In this document: positions 18,243 to 26,508 of the stretch, in pieces | Layout of the letters: each line of letters begins with the position of its first letter | Position numbering within the stretch: position 1 is the stretch's first letter | DNA from: Candidatus Poribacteria bacterium | GTDB taxonomy: Bacteria; Poribacteria; WGA-4E; WGA-3G | Assembly (NCBI GenBank): GCA_022825825.1 | Contig: JAJDWA010000017.1 | Coordinates: 1 to 54,941, forward strand | Direction of reading: 5' to 3' | Length of the DNA stretch: 54,941 nucleotides | Made by a program: the position numbers and the translations under genes | Notes under the pieces: generated by a model | The model's input: only the letters and a program-made list of their open reading frames with translations | What the model was told of the DNA's origin: nothing | The model's database searches: none

Positions 18243-18271
18243 AGTATACAACATTGTACAAAGATTGTCAA
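18243..18271 (-). promoter_or_regulatory. Sigma70-type promoter TTGACA-17-TATACT
   Basis: On the minus strand a consensus -35 TTGACA (18266-18271) and -10 TATACT (18243-18248) are exactly 17 nt apart. Transcription would start near 18236, giving a ~290-nt leader before the first gene of the operon at 17948. It is the strongest promoter seen in the window. Confidence 0.85.
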
Positions 18272-18516
18272 CAAAAAATTACAGAAATTATACAATTTTT
18301 TCTTAAAATCCCTCTGATAAGGCTTAAAATATCAAAATAACGACTTTTAACCTACCTTAAACGTGAGTTTAAGAAAAGAATTCAATTTTGATAGGACAGA
18401 TACATTCCCCCTTATATGAAGATCAGAGGTATTTAGTTTTCGGTCTTTCTTGCGATTTTCATAACGAACGTTAGTATTTATGATGTAGTCCAATGTCCAA
18501 TATGTGAACACTCCCT

Positions 18517-18585
18517 GGTAGGTGCGGTTTCCTAACCGCACCATTAGCCATATCTGACCAGTGCGGTTAGGAAACCGCACCTACC
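18517..18585. repeat. Double palindromic REP-like element, 25-bp perfect arms
   Basis: GGTAGGTGCGGTTTCC plus TAACCGCAC at 18517-18541 is the exact reverse complement of 18561-18585, with a 19-nt spacer. Each arm is itself nearly palindromic (GTGCGGTT / AACCGCAC), so the pair folds like a REP doublet. Related units are at 49708, 5891 and 11964. Confidence 0.85.
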
Positions 18586-18686
18586 CTTTAAGACATAAAC
18601 TCACAGTTAACCTCATAAAATGGAATTCTTAAAACTAAATAACCCTGTATGAAGATAGGTTTCTATTTTCTTAACCAAGGTTTTTA

Positions 18687-18695
18687 TGGTATAAT
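18687..18695 (+). promoter_or_regulatory. Extended -10 promoter (TGGTATAAT)
   Basis: A perfect TATAAT with TGG directly upstream gives a start near 18702. That places the TTG at 18711 too close to serve as a start codon and supports the ATG at 18804. The -35 region is poor. Confidence 0.55.
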
Positions 18696-18803
18696 TGAGA
18701 AACATCATAATTGGCGTTGCATTTCACAGATCTATTTTTAATATACCCATTTGAAAACCGAAGTCAAAATTCGGTAGATCGGAGTGTTTACAAAGGGAAT
18801 CAC

Positions 18804-19607
18804 ATGAATCCACTCAAGTTCTTCAAGAATCGAATAGAAAAAAAGTTCTACAACGCGTATCAAAAACGGTTAGAAGCAGAAGCAGGTACGTGGAATATAC
18901 CGCGCCATATTGGTGTTATTCTTGATGGGAACCGCCGCTACGCCAAAGCCAGTGGGTTGGACAATGTGATAAAAGGACATTATGAAGGCGCAGATAAACT
19001 TGAGGAAGTGCTCCATTGGTGTGATGAACTGGGTGTAGAAATTTTTTCAATATGGATTTTCTCACTGGATAACTTCAAACGTGCTGATGATGAAGTTGAA
19101 GGAATCTTGGGATTAATAGAGAGAAAAATGCGAGAATTGGTCACTATTAAAGGACTCCATGCAAACCAGATAAAGGTCCGTGCAATGGGACAGATTGACT
19201 TGTTACCGTCAAGTCTTCAAGAAGCAATTCGTCAAGCAGAAGAGGCAACGAAAAATTATGACAAGTTTATCCTGAATGTTGCTGTTGCTTATGGCGGACG
19301 CGAGGAAATCATTGAAGCATTCCGAGGACACCTAAAAGCAGAAATTCAGGATGGGAAAGATGCTGGCCAAATCGCTGCAGAATTGAATGTTGACAAAATC
19401 GCGCCATATTTATATACTTCTAATTTACCCGATCCGGAGCTAATTATTCGGACGAGCGGAGAGGTGCGCCTATCTGGTTTTCTGTTGTGGCAGAGCGTCT
19501 ATTCAGAATTCTATTTTTGTGATACTTATTGGCCTTCGTTTCGAAAAATTGACTTTCTCCGCGCTTTACGCGACTATAGCCATCGTAAACGAAGATTCGG
19601 AAAATAA
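18804..19607 (+). CDS. uppS: cis-Prenyltransferase (undecaprenyl diphosphate synthase family)
   Basis: The ATG at 18804 follows AAAGGGA; a TTG at 18711 is in frame but has no ribosome site. The 267-residue product extends a polyprenyl diphosphate by cis condensation with isopentenyl diphosphate to make the lipid carrier for cell-wall or surface glycans. Catalytic Asp41 lies in the HIGVILDGNRRYAK motif. The second signature RTSGEVRLSGFLLWQ is near the C-terminus. The DGNRRYA form, rather than the common bacterial DGNGRWA, resembles archaeal and eukaryotic dolichol-type enzymes, so chain length may differ. It heads a + strand cluster with an 18-nt gap to the next gene. Confidence 0.9.
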   Translation: MNPLKFFKNRIEKKFYNAYQKRLEAEAGTWNIPRHIGVILDGNRRYAKASGLDNVIKGHYEGADKLEEVLHWCDELGVEIFSIWIFSLDNFKRADDEVEGILGLIERKMRELVTIKGLHANQIKVRAMGQIDLLPSSLQEAIRQAEEATKNYDKFILNVAVAYGGREEIIEAFRGHLKAEIQDGKDAGQIAAELNVDKIAPYLYTSNLPDPELIIRTSGEVRLSGFLLWQSVYSEFYFCDTYWPSFRKIDFLRALRDYSHRKRRFGK

Positions 19608-19625
19608 AAAAGGACGGATGCAATA

Positions 19626-20765
19626 ATGAATTACATTATAACATATAAAGCAAAATTATTGCTTAGTTTTATACTCTTGTTGGGACTTCTATGTTATGAG
19701 ATAAATATCGTAACTGCTCAGGCACCTGAAATTGCCCAAAAAACCAAAGCATCCACAGTACTATTGGAAATGAAAGATGCAAGGGGGAGGTCTACACAAG
19801 GCAGCGGATTCTTTGTTGGCAACAGACTTGTAGCAACTAACCATCATGTTATCAACGGTGCCAAAACAGGCACAGTGAAATTAGTCGTTGAGCAAAGACG
19901 GTTTGAAATTGAGGGAGCTGTTGCAATTGATAAGAACCATGATCTTGCAATAGTGAAAGTGCGCGGACTTAATGCGCCGCCACTCCCTCTCGGAAACAGT
20001 GATACTGTTGAAGAAGGCGAAATTGTTTATGCGGTAGGCAATCCGCGCGGTTTTGAAGGAACATTCTCATCGGGTGAAATCAGTAACATTCGCCCTCAGG
20101 GTACTTCTCGAATCAAAGACAAGGTGCTTCAGTTTACAGCCCCCATTTCGCGTGGTAGCAGTGGCGGTGCAATGGTAAATCGATGGGGAGAAGTGATAGG
20201 CATTGTTTCTGAAACCAGAGACGATGGACAAAATCTTAACTTCGCTATTCCTGTAAACACATTGAAGTCCTTACTTATGCAGGTAGGCCCCGTGACACCC
20301 TTTCCTGATGATGTGTTATCACCTGGAATGAAAAACCAGACGGCATATCCTCTAATTTTGCTCACTATGAGTGTTTCCGCTTTTCTTATAATCTGGTTTT
20401 TGCCAATGGTGGAAATTGAACAATGGCAAATAGCAGTAGGGGTCGCACTCGGATTTGGTGCTATTAAAACCCTTCTCACAGCAATTCTTAGGTCCGATTC
20501 ATTACCTGTTGGTATAAAGTCTTTCCTGGCATCTGCACCGCCTACAGACATTGGCCACGCCTTAGGGTGTCAGGACTGCATCGTAGGTCTGATATTTTAT
20601 GTAATTAAATTACCGATTTACCTTGTTTTTATCGCTTTTCTTTTTGGCATTACTAATGTAGCAGTGCGTAAGTTTGAACTGAATGGCTTTTTTCCCACTT
20701 TTTTCGTTGCCCTATTGGTCGTTACGGGTGAAATTTTACTACGTCTGCTCTTGCCAGGAGTTTAG
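19626..20765 (+). CDS. Membrane-bound trypsin-like serine protease (HtrA-like, no PDZ)
   Basis: The 379-residue protein begins with a signal anchor (LLLSFILLLGLLCYE). The trypsin/DegP-type domain covers ~40-220, with catalytic His74 (TNHHV), Asp106 (NHDLAIV) and Ser179 (SRGSSGGAMV). No PDZ domain follows. Instead the C-terminal ~150 residues hold about four membrane segments, starting YPLILLTMSVSAFLIIWFLP. This arrangement would tether the protease domain outside the cytoplasmic membrane. It starts 18 nt after the prenyltransferase stop, and the next gene begins 21 nt after its own stop, so co-transcription is likely. Confidence 0.88.
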   Translation: MNYIITYKAKLLLSFILLLGLLCYEINIVTAQAPEIAQKTKASTVLLEMKDARGRSTQGSGFFVGNRLVATNHHVINGAKTGTVKLVVEQRRFEIEGAVAIDKNHDLAIVKVRGLNAPPLPLGNSDTVEEGEIVYAVGNPRGFEGTFSSGEISNIRPQGTSRIKDKVLQFTAPISRGSSGGAMVNRWGEVIGIVSETRDDGQNLNFAIPVNTLKSLLMQVGPVTPFPDDVLSPGMKNQTAYPLILLTMSVSAFLIIWFLPMVEIEQWQIAVGVALGFGAIKTLLTAILRSDSLPVGIKSFLASAPPTDIGHALGCQDCIVGLIFYVIKLPIYLVFIAFLFGITNVAVRKFELNGFFPTFFVALLVVTGEILLRLLLPGV

Positions 20766-20786
20766 TTCGTACGGAGGAGCAAACTC

Positions 20787-21554
20787 ATGCGATTTGGAAT
20801 ATGTACTGGTTTAGACAATGTTAATAGACTCGCGGAAGTCGGATACGATTATATTGAATTAGGTGTGCAAAGTGCACTTATGCCAGAAGCAGATGAAACC
20901 GAATTTCAGAAAATTCGGGAACAGGTAGCAGCAGCACCGTTAAAACCTGAAGCTTATGCAGGATTTATCCCTCGAAACTTGCGCGTTGTTGGTGACGTGG
21001 TGGATTTTCCGCGTTTGTCCCGCTATGTGGAAACTGCATGCCGCAGAGCCAGTGAGATTGGTGGGGAGATTATCGTTTACGGCAGCAGCGGTTCGCGGAA
21101 CGTTGCGGAAGGTTATTCAGAAGAACGGGCATTAGCACAGATTGCAGAATTTCTTGATATGGCTGCCGACCATGCAGAAGCACACGACATTACAATTGTT
21201 ATTGAGCCGATCTGTATGAAAGAGGGAAACATATTACGCACCGTTGCTGATGGACTCGCTATGGCAAAACGCGTCAACCGAACAGGGATTAAGGTATTGG
21301 CTGACCTCTACCACGTTTGGCAGGAAAACGAACCGATGCAAAACATTGTTGACGCTGCAGAATGGTTAGCGCATGTTCATATCGCTGAACCTGTCAAACG
21401 CTCCTATCCGGGAAATGATGACTTCGATTTTACTGATTTCTTTACAGCACTTCAAAAAGCAGGATATGACGGACGTATCTCATGTGAGTGTAAATTTGAT
21501 AACTTTCAGAAAGATAGTGAAACAGCATTAAAAACAGTGAAAGAATATGTTTGA
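20787..21554 (+). CDS. Sugar phosphate isomerase/epimerase family TIM barrel
   Basis: The ATG follows GGAGGAG. The 255-residue product belongs to the AP-endonuclease-2/xylose-isomerase-like family. It starts MRFGICTGLDN with YDYIELGV, and continues with IVYGSSGSRN, IVIEPICMKEGN, VLADLYHVW, HVHIAEP and a final ISCECKF. The conserved Glu, Asp, His and Glu positions in IEP, DLYH, HVHIAE and ECKF are the usual divalent-metal ligands. Members isomerise or epimerise keto-sugars or inosose-type compounds; the substrate here is undetermined. It is the third gene of the 18.8 kb cluster. Confidence 0.85.
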   Translation: MRFGICTGLDNVNRLAEVGYDYIELGVQSALMPEADETEFQKIREQVAAAPLKPEAYAGFIPRNLRVVGDVVDFPRLSRYVETACRRASEIGGEIIVYGSSGSRNVAEGYSEERALAQIAEFLDMAADHAEAHDITIVIEPICMKEGNILRTVADGLAMAKRVNRTGIKVLADLYHVWQENEPMQNIVDAAEWLAHVHIAEPVKRSYPGNDDFDFTDFFTALQKAGYDGRISCECKFDNFQKDSETALKTVKEYV

Positions 21555-21643
21555 ATCAATGATAGAGATTGAACACGTTTTACTTTTCTGCAATTAGATA
21601 AACCGATTCGTTGAAATCAAATTGTGCAGATATAAATTAGGGG

Positions 21644-22600
21644 GTGGCATTTATTCTTACCCGTGAACAAGGCAGGGTCATTCGGGCACGAACTGGGTTT
21701 TACGATGTGCAGTACGGTGAACTCGTTTTGCGATGTACATTACGCGGCACCTTAAAAAGAAAAAGACGCTCCGAAACAGGCCGTAGACTTTACGCTGACC
21801 CAGTGGCTGTTGGTGATCAGGTGATTTTCACGCAACTTGATTCAGAAGAAGGGGTTGTAGAGGAAATCCTTCCTCGCCAAACCAAATTCTCACGGCAGTA
21901 TGCGGGAAAACATGAAGAGATTGAGCAGATTATCGTTGCCAATGCGGATCAGGTAGTAGCCGTTGTTTCAACGCGGATGCCGCCACTTAACTTTCGCACC
22001 TTGGATCGATTCCTGATTTTAGCAGAGGCAGGAGACATGGCAGCCGTTATCTGCTTGAATAAAATGGACTTGGTAGATTCAACCGAACATGACCAACTTA
22101 CCTCTAATTTCAAAATCTACGAGAAACTCGGTTATCAAGTCCTGTACACAAGCATAAATACATCTTCAACCCTTGAATCTCTGCGGGATGTGCTAACAGA
22201 TAAATTCAGTGTGATTGTGGGCGCATCCGGTGTCGGAAAATCGAGTCTCCTGAATGTGATACAACCGAACCTTAAACTGCGAACTGCGGAAGTCGGTCAA
22301 AAAACACGCAAAGGTAGACACACAACGACACTCGTAGAGTTGTTTACACTTGAAATCGGAGGTGAAGTCGCAGACACGCCCGGCATCCGAGAGGTCGGTT
22401 TATGGGGTGTTGATACAGAAAATCTTGAACTCTATTTTCCTGAAATGGAACCTTTTCTCGGCACATGTCGATATAACGACTGTGCGCATGTTAAAGAGTC
22501 AGACTGTGCAATACAACGTGCTGTTGAATCTGGAGATATTCATTCAGAACGTTATCGGAGTTATGTTGTCTTAAAAACCGGAGAAACTACACAATTTTAA
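21644..22600 (+). CDS. rsgA: Ribosome small-subunit-dependent GTPase A
   Basis: The start is a GTG at 21644 behind AGGGGG. The 318-residue product has the RsgA layout: an N-terminal OB fold, a circularly permuted GTPase domain with G4 NKMD first, then the P-loop GASGVGKSS, and G3 DTPGIRE. The C-terminal zinc knuckle is CRYNDCAH with a following Cys in KESDCAI. RsgA helps late maturation of the 30S subunit in the cytoplasm. The next gene begins 10 nt downstream. Confidence 0.95.
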   Translation: MAFILTREQGRVIRARTGFYDVQYGELVLRCTLRGTLKRKRRSETGRRLYADPVAVGDQVIFTQLDSEEGVVEEILPRQTKFSRQYAGKHEEIEQIIVANADQVVAVVSTRMPPLNFRTLDRFLILAEAGDMAAVICLNKMDLVDSTEHDQLTSNFKIYEKLGYQVLYTSINTSSTLESLRDVLTDKFSVIVGASGVGKSSLLNVIQPNLKLRTAEVGQKTRKGRHTTTLVELFTLEIGGEVADTPGIREVGLWGVDTENLELYFPEMEPFLGTCRYNDCAHVKESDCAIQRAVESGDIHSERYRSYVVLKTGETTQF

Positions 22601-22610
22601 GGAGATTAAA

Positions 22611-23534
22611 ATGAAAAATAAATGTCGTATTTTAAGTCTTGTTATGGCATGTCTGATCAGCTTTTACATTGCTGGTTGTGGTTCAGACGATGGTGATGAA
22701 CCAGCCAATAACTCGCCCACTGTTGACACTTTTGTTGTTCCCACGGAATTTAATCCTGGAGAAACGCTTGAATTCAAGATAATTGCTTATGATGAAGATG
22801 GCGACCCATTGACCTATACATGGGAAGTGGATGCCGGAAAGCTGAACACAACAACGGGGACAACTGTAAAATGGACTGCCCCTCCGGATGTTGAATCCGT
22901 TAAAGTCACTGTCTATGTGAGTGACGGTGTGACGGAATCCGTAAAAAGAGTGAAAAAGAGCGCAAACAAGAAATTCATTCCGCCAGATCCTATAGAAGAG
23001 ATCGTTCCAGACTTTGAACCTCCGCAAATAAATCTTATTGAGCCTGGTAGGAGTGCCGCTGGCATAAGGTTAGGGGAACCGTTTAAAAATGTTAAAAAAC
23101 TTCATGGAGATCCGGACGGTCCGCTTGGCGTTGATCGACATTTTTCGTATTGGAATCCTAATAAAGGATTATCCGGTTTTGTTGATGATAATAGCCTTGT
23201 TAGAAGTATATTCGTGAGAAGACCTAATAAAGCAAAAACAGCAGGTAGAAGAGGTATTGGAAATACGCTCAAGCACGTGGAGGAGGAGTTTGGAAATGCC
23301 GAAGAAGAAGTACCTCTTATCGCTGGTGAGAAAACGCATTGGTACTGGAAAAAGGGAATCTCATTTACTTTTGATGTTGAAAACAAAGTAATCAAGATTT
23401 ACATCTTCAAACCGCATGATGCCGCAGCACCAGGAGTCGCAGGTGCTCCGTTACAGCAGCAACAAGAGATGAGAAAAGCAGCTATTGAAGACTTACGTCG
23501 CAGAGAGACTTTTTCAACGCAGTCTGTAGATTAA
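22611..23534 (+). CDS. Lipoprotein with PKD/cadherin-like domain
   Basis: The ATG follows AAGGAG, 10 nt after rsgA. The 307-residue product has a lipoprotein signal ending IAGC at about residue 23. Residues ~35-125 form a PKD/Ig-like domain (DPLTYTWEVDAGKL, TVKWTAPP, VTVYVSDGV). The C-terminal part has two similar segments around GIRLGEPFKNVKKLHGDPDG and GIGNTLKHVEEEFGNAEEE. These resemble short repeats in which lipoproteins test a conserved gradient of charged residues. No enzyme motif is seen. Its stop overlaps the convergent dioxygenase stop. Confidence 0.78.
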   Translation: MKNKCRILSLVMACLISFYIAGCGSDDGDEPANNSPTVDTFVVPTEFNPGETLEFKIIAYDEDGDPLTYTWEVDAGKLNTTTGTTVKWTAPPDVESVKVTVYVSDGVTESVKRVKKSANKKFIPPDPIEEIVPDFEPPQINLIEPGRSAAGIRLGEPFKNVKKLHGDPDGPLGVDRHFSYWNPNKGLSGFVDDNSLVRSIFVRRPNKAKTAGRRGIGNTLKHVEEEFGNAEEEVPLIAGEKTHWYWKKGISFTFDVENKVIKIYIFKPHDAAAPGVAGAPLQQQQEMRKAAIEDLRRRETFSTQSVD

Positions 23535-24382
23535 ACAAACTTGTCTTTATGAGGACTTGCTTGCCATTGTGCATGCCACGTATCCCAAGACGTTGGACAC
23601 TGCTTATTGTTTGCTTCGCGAGCGGGGCACGCAATTACCTCGTGCCAGAGTCCATCCAATGATGTACCAGTTCGGCTGTACCGAAAATCAACTGACCAAC
23701 GAATGGTATCGCTGAGGTTTAGTAAGGAACGGTGAAATACCAGATTGTTAAAAATCAGTAGGTCGCCTTTTTTCATCTCTAATGTGTCAATGTTGGTGTG
23801 AGATGAAGTAGGCGGTATGACCGGTACAGCGAACGCTTCACCTTTGACACGGTGATAAGTTTGCAACCCCGCAGTGTGGCTTCCGGGTAAAAATTGCAGC
23901 GCGCCGTTTTTTACTTCAACATCTACTAACGGTAGCCACACTGTCAAGTGCGTATCGTTTTCTGTATGTGGCATGTAGGCACTGTCTTGGTGCCAAGGAA
24001 GTGTGGTGAGTTTTTCGTTAGGCAATTTCGGTCGCACCCAAAAATCACCGTTAAATTGGATTTCGTTACCGATAATTGTTTCTACAACATCTAACACTTT
24101 TGGGTGTGTAATCAAGTTAAAGAGTGCTTCACTAAAAACAAGTGTATGCCACCCAAAAACCTCATTTTCTCTATCACATTCCTGAAGGATAGCGTACCAG
24201 CGGCGTTCAAAAGGCATGTTTTCAAAAACATCTGAAATTGTCCCAGCGTTGTAGAATTCATAGGCACGTGCATCTACAACTTGAGAAATAACAGCAATTA
24301 ACGGTGCCAAATCTTCTGTATTCAGTACTTCCCCTACAACGAGGTAGCCGTTTTCAACAAATTTTTCAGAATTGGTTTGCAT
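23531..24382 (-). CDS. Phytanoyl-CoA dioxygenase family protein
   Basis: The ATG at 24382 is chosen; a TTG at 24418 in frame would overlap the upstream gene by 28 nt. The 283-residue product has the Fe(II)/2-oxoglutarate site His131-x-Asp133 (LPWHQDSAYM), distal His217 (VFHRSL) and Arg228 (IRWSVDFRYS). GALQFLPGSH is also typical of the family. PhyH proteins hydroxylate varied small molecules in the cytoplasm. This lineage carries many of them and the substrate cannot be assigned. It probably follows the LamG gene in one transcript. Confidence 0.9.
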   Translation of the reverse strand: MQTNSEKFVENGYLVVGEVLNTEDLAPLIAVISQVVDARAYEFYNAGTISDVFENMPFERRWYAILQECDRENEVFGWHTLVFSEALFNLITHPKVLDVVETIIGNEIQFNGDFWVRPKLPNEKLTTLPWHQDSAYMPHTENDTHLTVWLPLVDVEVKNGALQFLPGSHTAGLQTYHRVKGEAFAVPVIPPTSSHTNIDTLEMKKGDLLIFNNLVFHRSLLNLSDTIRWSVDFRYSRTGTSLDGLWHEVIACPAREANNKQCPTSWDTWHAQWQASPHKDKFV

Positions 24383-24390
24383 CGTCTTTT

Positions 24391-25125
24391 TTAGTGGTGA
24401 GATTTTATCTTGCCCCAAGCGGTTGTCAGTTTGCCCTTTAGTTGGACAGGTGATGGGTTCATGGATTCTTCAACAGTGATTGCCTCGTCCCAAAATGCAA
24501 CTTCGTCAACAACGCCAGCAAAGAAGTTTTGTCCGTTTCTGCTACCAATGGTAAAGGGTAATCCATCGGTTATGTGAACAGAATCGTTACCTGCCATCTC
24601 GCCTTCTAACTTACCATCAACGTAAGCCTTCACTGATTTGCCATCGTAGGATCCGAAGATATGGTACCATTGGTCAATTTTGAGCGCGACATTGCCAACA
24701 CAGCAGACCAGATTATTTGCAGGTCCAGTAGAGACCTCAAACGAGAGTGTGCCATCTGGTTCAATGAAAAAACCGTAACTCCAGTTTAGATGTATACCCT
24801 TTTCTAAAACTGCTACCCACGCACCATGTTTTTTAGGTTGAATCCACGCAGCCATAGACAACGCCTCCAATTCTGAAATTGCTTTGTGATCAGGAATTGC
24901 GACATAATCAGTAGAACCATTGAATTCTAACGCTTCACCAATCTTACCTTCTACGAACTCTGGATTTCCGTGAATAATTCCATCGTGACCGTTTCCGCTC
25001 AAGTCAGATACTCCATCTGCTTCATCAAACGACCAATAACCTACTAATTCACCATTTGCTGTGAAACAAACCATACTAAAAAGAACGAAAATTAAAACCA
25101 ATTGTATATTTTTTGAAATTACCAT
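24391..25125 (-). CDS. Secreted LamG (concanavalin-like) domain protein
   Basis: The 244-residue product has a signal peptide (IQLVLIFVLFSMVCFTANG) and one LamG/laminin-G-like jelly roll: LVGYWSFDEADG, SGNGHDGIIHGNPEFVEGKI, ALEFNGSTDYVAIPD, MAAWIQPKK, WYHIFGSYDGKSVKAYVDG, and VDEVAFWDEAIT. Such domains bind carbohydrates. No tag or dockerin is attached. It ends 8 nt before the dioxygenase ATG. Confidence 0.88.
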   Translation of the reverse strand: MVISKNIQLVLIFVLFSMVCFTANGELVGYWSFDEADGVSDLSGNGHDGIIHGNPEFVEGKIGEALEFNGSTDYVAIPDHKAISELEALSMAAWIQPKKHGAWVAVLEKGIHLNWSYGFFIEPDGTLSFEVSTGPANNLVCCVGNVALKIDQWYHIFGSYDGKSVKAYVDGKLEGEMAGNDSVHITDGLPFTIGSRNGQNFFAGVVDEVAFWDEAITVEESMNPSPVQLKGKLTTAWGKIKSHH

Positions 25126-25200
25126 ATTTACTTCTCCAATTCATTCAAAAATATTGCGTGGAGGCGGTCCATATTGGCTATCTCCATCTGTGCCTTAAGA

Positions 25201-25260
25201 CTACCCCCTTTCTTTATCCCCCAATTCGCATGCCACACGGGGAATGCCTAAAGGCGCATG
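25201..25260. repeat. Dispersed repeat, inverted copy of 31121-31180
   Basis: The stretch from CTACCCCCTTT through TTCGCATGCCACACGGGGA to ATGCCTAAAGGCG matches the reverse complement of 31121-31180 with a few differences and a small indel. It is non-coding in both places and flanked by a TTACTATA motif at 25313. Confidence 0.75.
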
Positions 25261-25344
25261 CGATGGCGAGGGGAGATCAGACAGATGCAAAAGTGTGTCC
25301 GTAATTATGGGTTTACTATAAACAATGTTACGATCGACTGAATT

Positions 25345-26382
25345 CTATAACCGTTCCCTAAGCGAATCCATCAAACCATCTGGCGGATCAAACGGTAGTT
25401 CAATTACTTCGTTTGTAATACCGCTATAATAAATTCCCAGAAGCAGGTTGAATTCTGCAAGCGATTGCTTAAGATGGGTTGGATGTACTTTGCTCTCATC
25501 ATCAAGCCACTCAAAAACAGCATTGGTAAGATTGCCTTGTGCTTCAACATCTTGTTCGCCATAGTTGAGTGGGCCACCTTCGTAGCCTCCTTCACGGGTT
25601 GAACGTTCCCAACTACTGAATCGCCAATGTACAAATCCATCTGTACCAATAACAAAGACGCGTTTGTGAAAGAAAACAGTTTGATCGTCAGACGCAGAGG
25701 GGGCAATGGCTGTCCCGAATGCGACAGAGACATGCAGCCCGTTCTCGTATTGAACCCGCGCTGCGGCATATTGCGGAGATGGTTGCGCCGAATCTAAATG
25801 TGCACCACCAGAGATTTGTCCTAATACCCGTACTGGACGTGAGTTGTCAATATAGGATGATACTAACTGAAGGACATGCGGTCCTTGGTCTACAGGTGTG
25901 CTGCGTGCACTGGCATCAATAAACTTGATTTCTCCAATTTTACCTTCTGCGACATCCTGTTTCAGTTCAAGGTTTTGCGGGTGAAAGTTGAGCTGCGTAT
26001 TGACAACAAACTTTGTATTTGTTTCCTCTGCTAATCCAGCAATCTGCTTCCAATCTTCACTTTCAACGGCGATTGGTTTTTCTACAATCGCTGCAGGGAC
26101 GCCGTGGTCAGATGCTTGCTTCATCAGTGGATACCGAATGCGTTCATTTGAGCCACGAAGTACTGGTGCTGTGACAATGTGCAGCACATCGGGTTTCTCT
26201 TTTTCAAGCATCTCATCTAAATCTGTATAACGGGAAGAGATACTGAAGTCGTCTCCAAATTTGTTGAGTAATTCTTCGTTCATATCGCAGATTGCTGCGA
26301 GTTTACCACCTTTAACAAAACGATAGGCGTCTGCATGCGCTCGGGCACGTCCACCGCACCCTAACATCGCTGTTTTATACAT
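25345..26382 (-). CDS. Gfo/Idh/MocA family oxidoreductase, paralogue 1
   Basis: The 345-residue protein follows AAAGGAG. The Rossmann motif is LGCGGRARAHA (residues 7-17). The catalytic-type EKPIAV places Lys102 at the active site. The C-terminal domain holds the substrate pocket. Family members oxidise or reduce sugars, cyclitols or amino-sugars with NAD(P). It is over 80 percent similar by eye to the next two genes. Differences concentrate at ~200-240, where this copy reads GGAHLDSAQPSPQYAAARV and APSASDDQT. It is the last of three tandem copies. Confidence 0.92.
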   Translation of the reverse strand: MYKTAMLGCGGRARAHADAYRFVKGGKLAAICDMNEELLNKFGDDFSISSRYTDLDEMLEKEKPDVLHIVTAPVLRGSNERIRYPLMKQASDHGVPAAIVEKPIAVESEDWKQIAGLAEETNTKFVVNTQLNFHPQNLELKQDVAEGKIGEIKFIDASARSTPVDQGPHVLQLVSSYIDNSRPVRVLGQISGGAHLDSAQPSPQYAAARVQYENGLHVSVAFGTAIAPSASDDQTVFFHKRVFVIGTDGFVHWRFSSWERSTREGGYEGGPLNYGEQDVEAQGNLTNAVFEWLDDESKVHPTHLKQSLAEFNLLLGIYYSGITNEVIELPFDPPDGLMDSLRERL

Positions 26383-26469
26383 AAAATGTCTCCTTTAATA
26401 TTTTGATCACAGGCAGGATAAATAGAGGTCAATCGTTAAAAAGATAACTTGTGAAAACTGCATAGTTGC

Positions 26470-26494
26470 GGAGGTAGATGGCATGTCTACCTCC
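26470..26494. terminator. Hairpin between oxidoreductase paralogues
   Basis: GGAGGTAGA and TCTACCTCC form a 9-bp perfect stem with a 7-nt loop, 15 nt after the minus-strand stop at 26509. No U-tract is seen. It may cap or stabilise the upstream message. Confidence 0.5.
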
Positions 26495-26508
26495 ACGCTA
26501 TTTATTGG

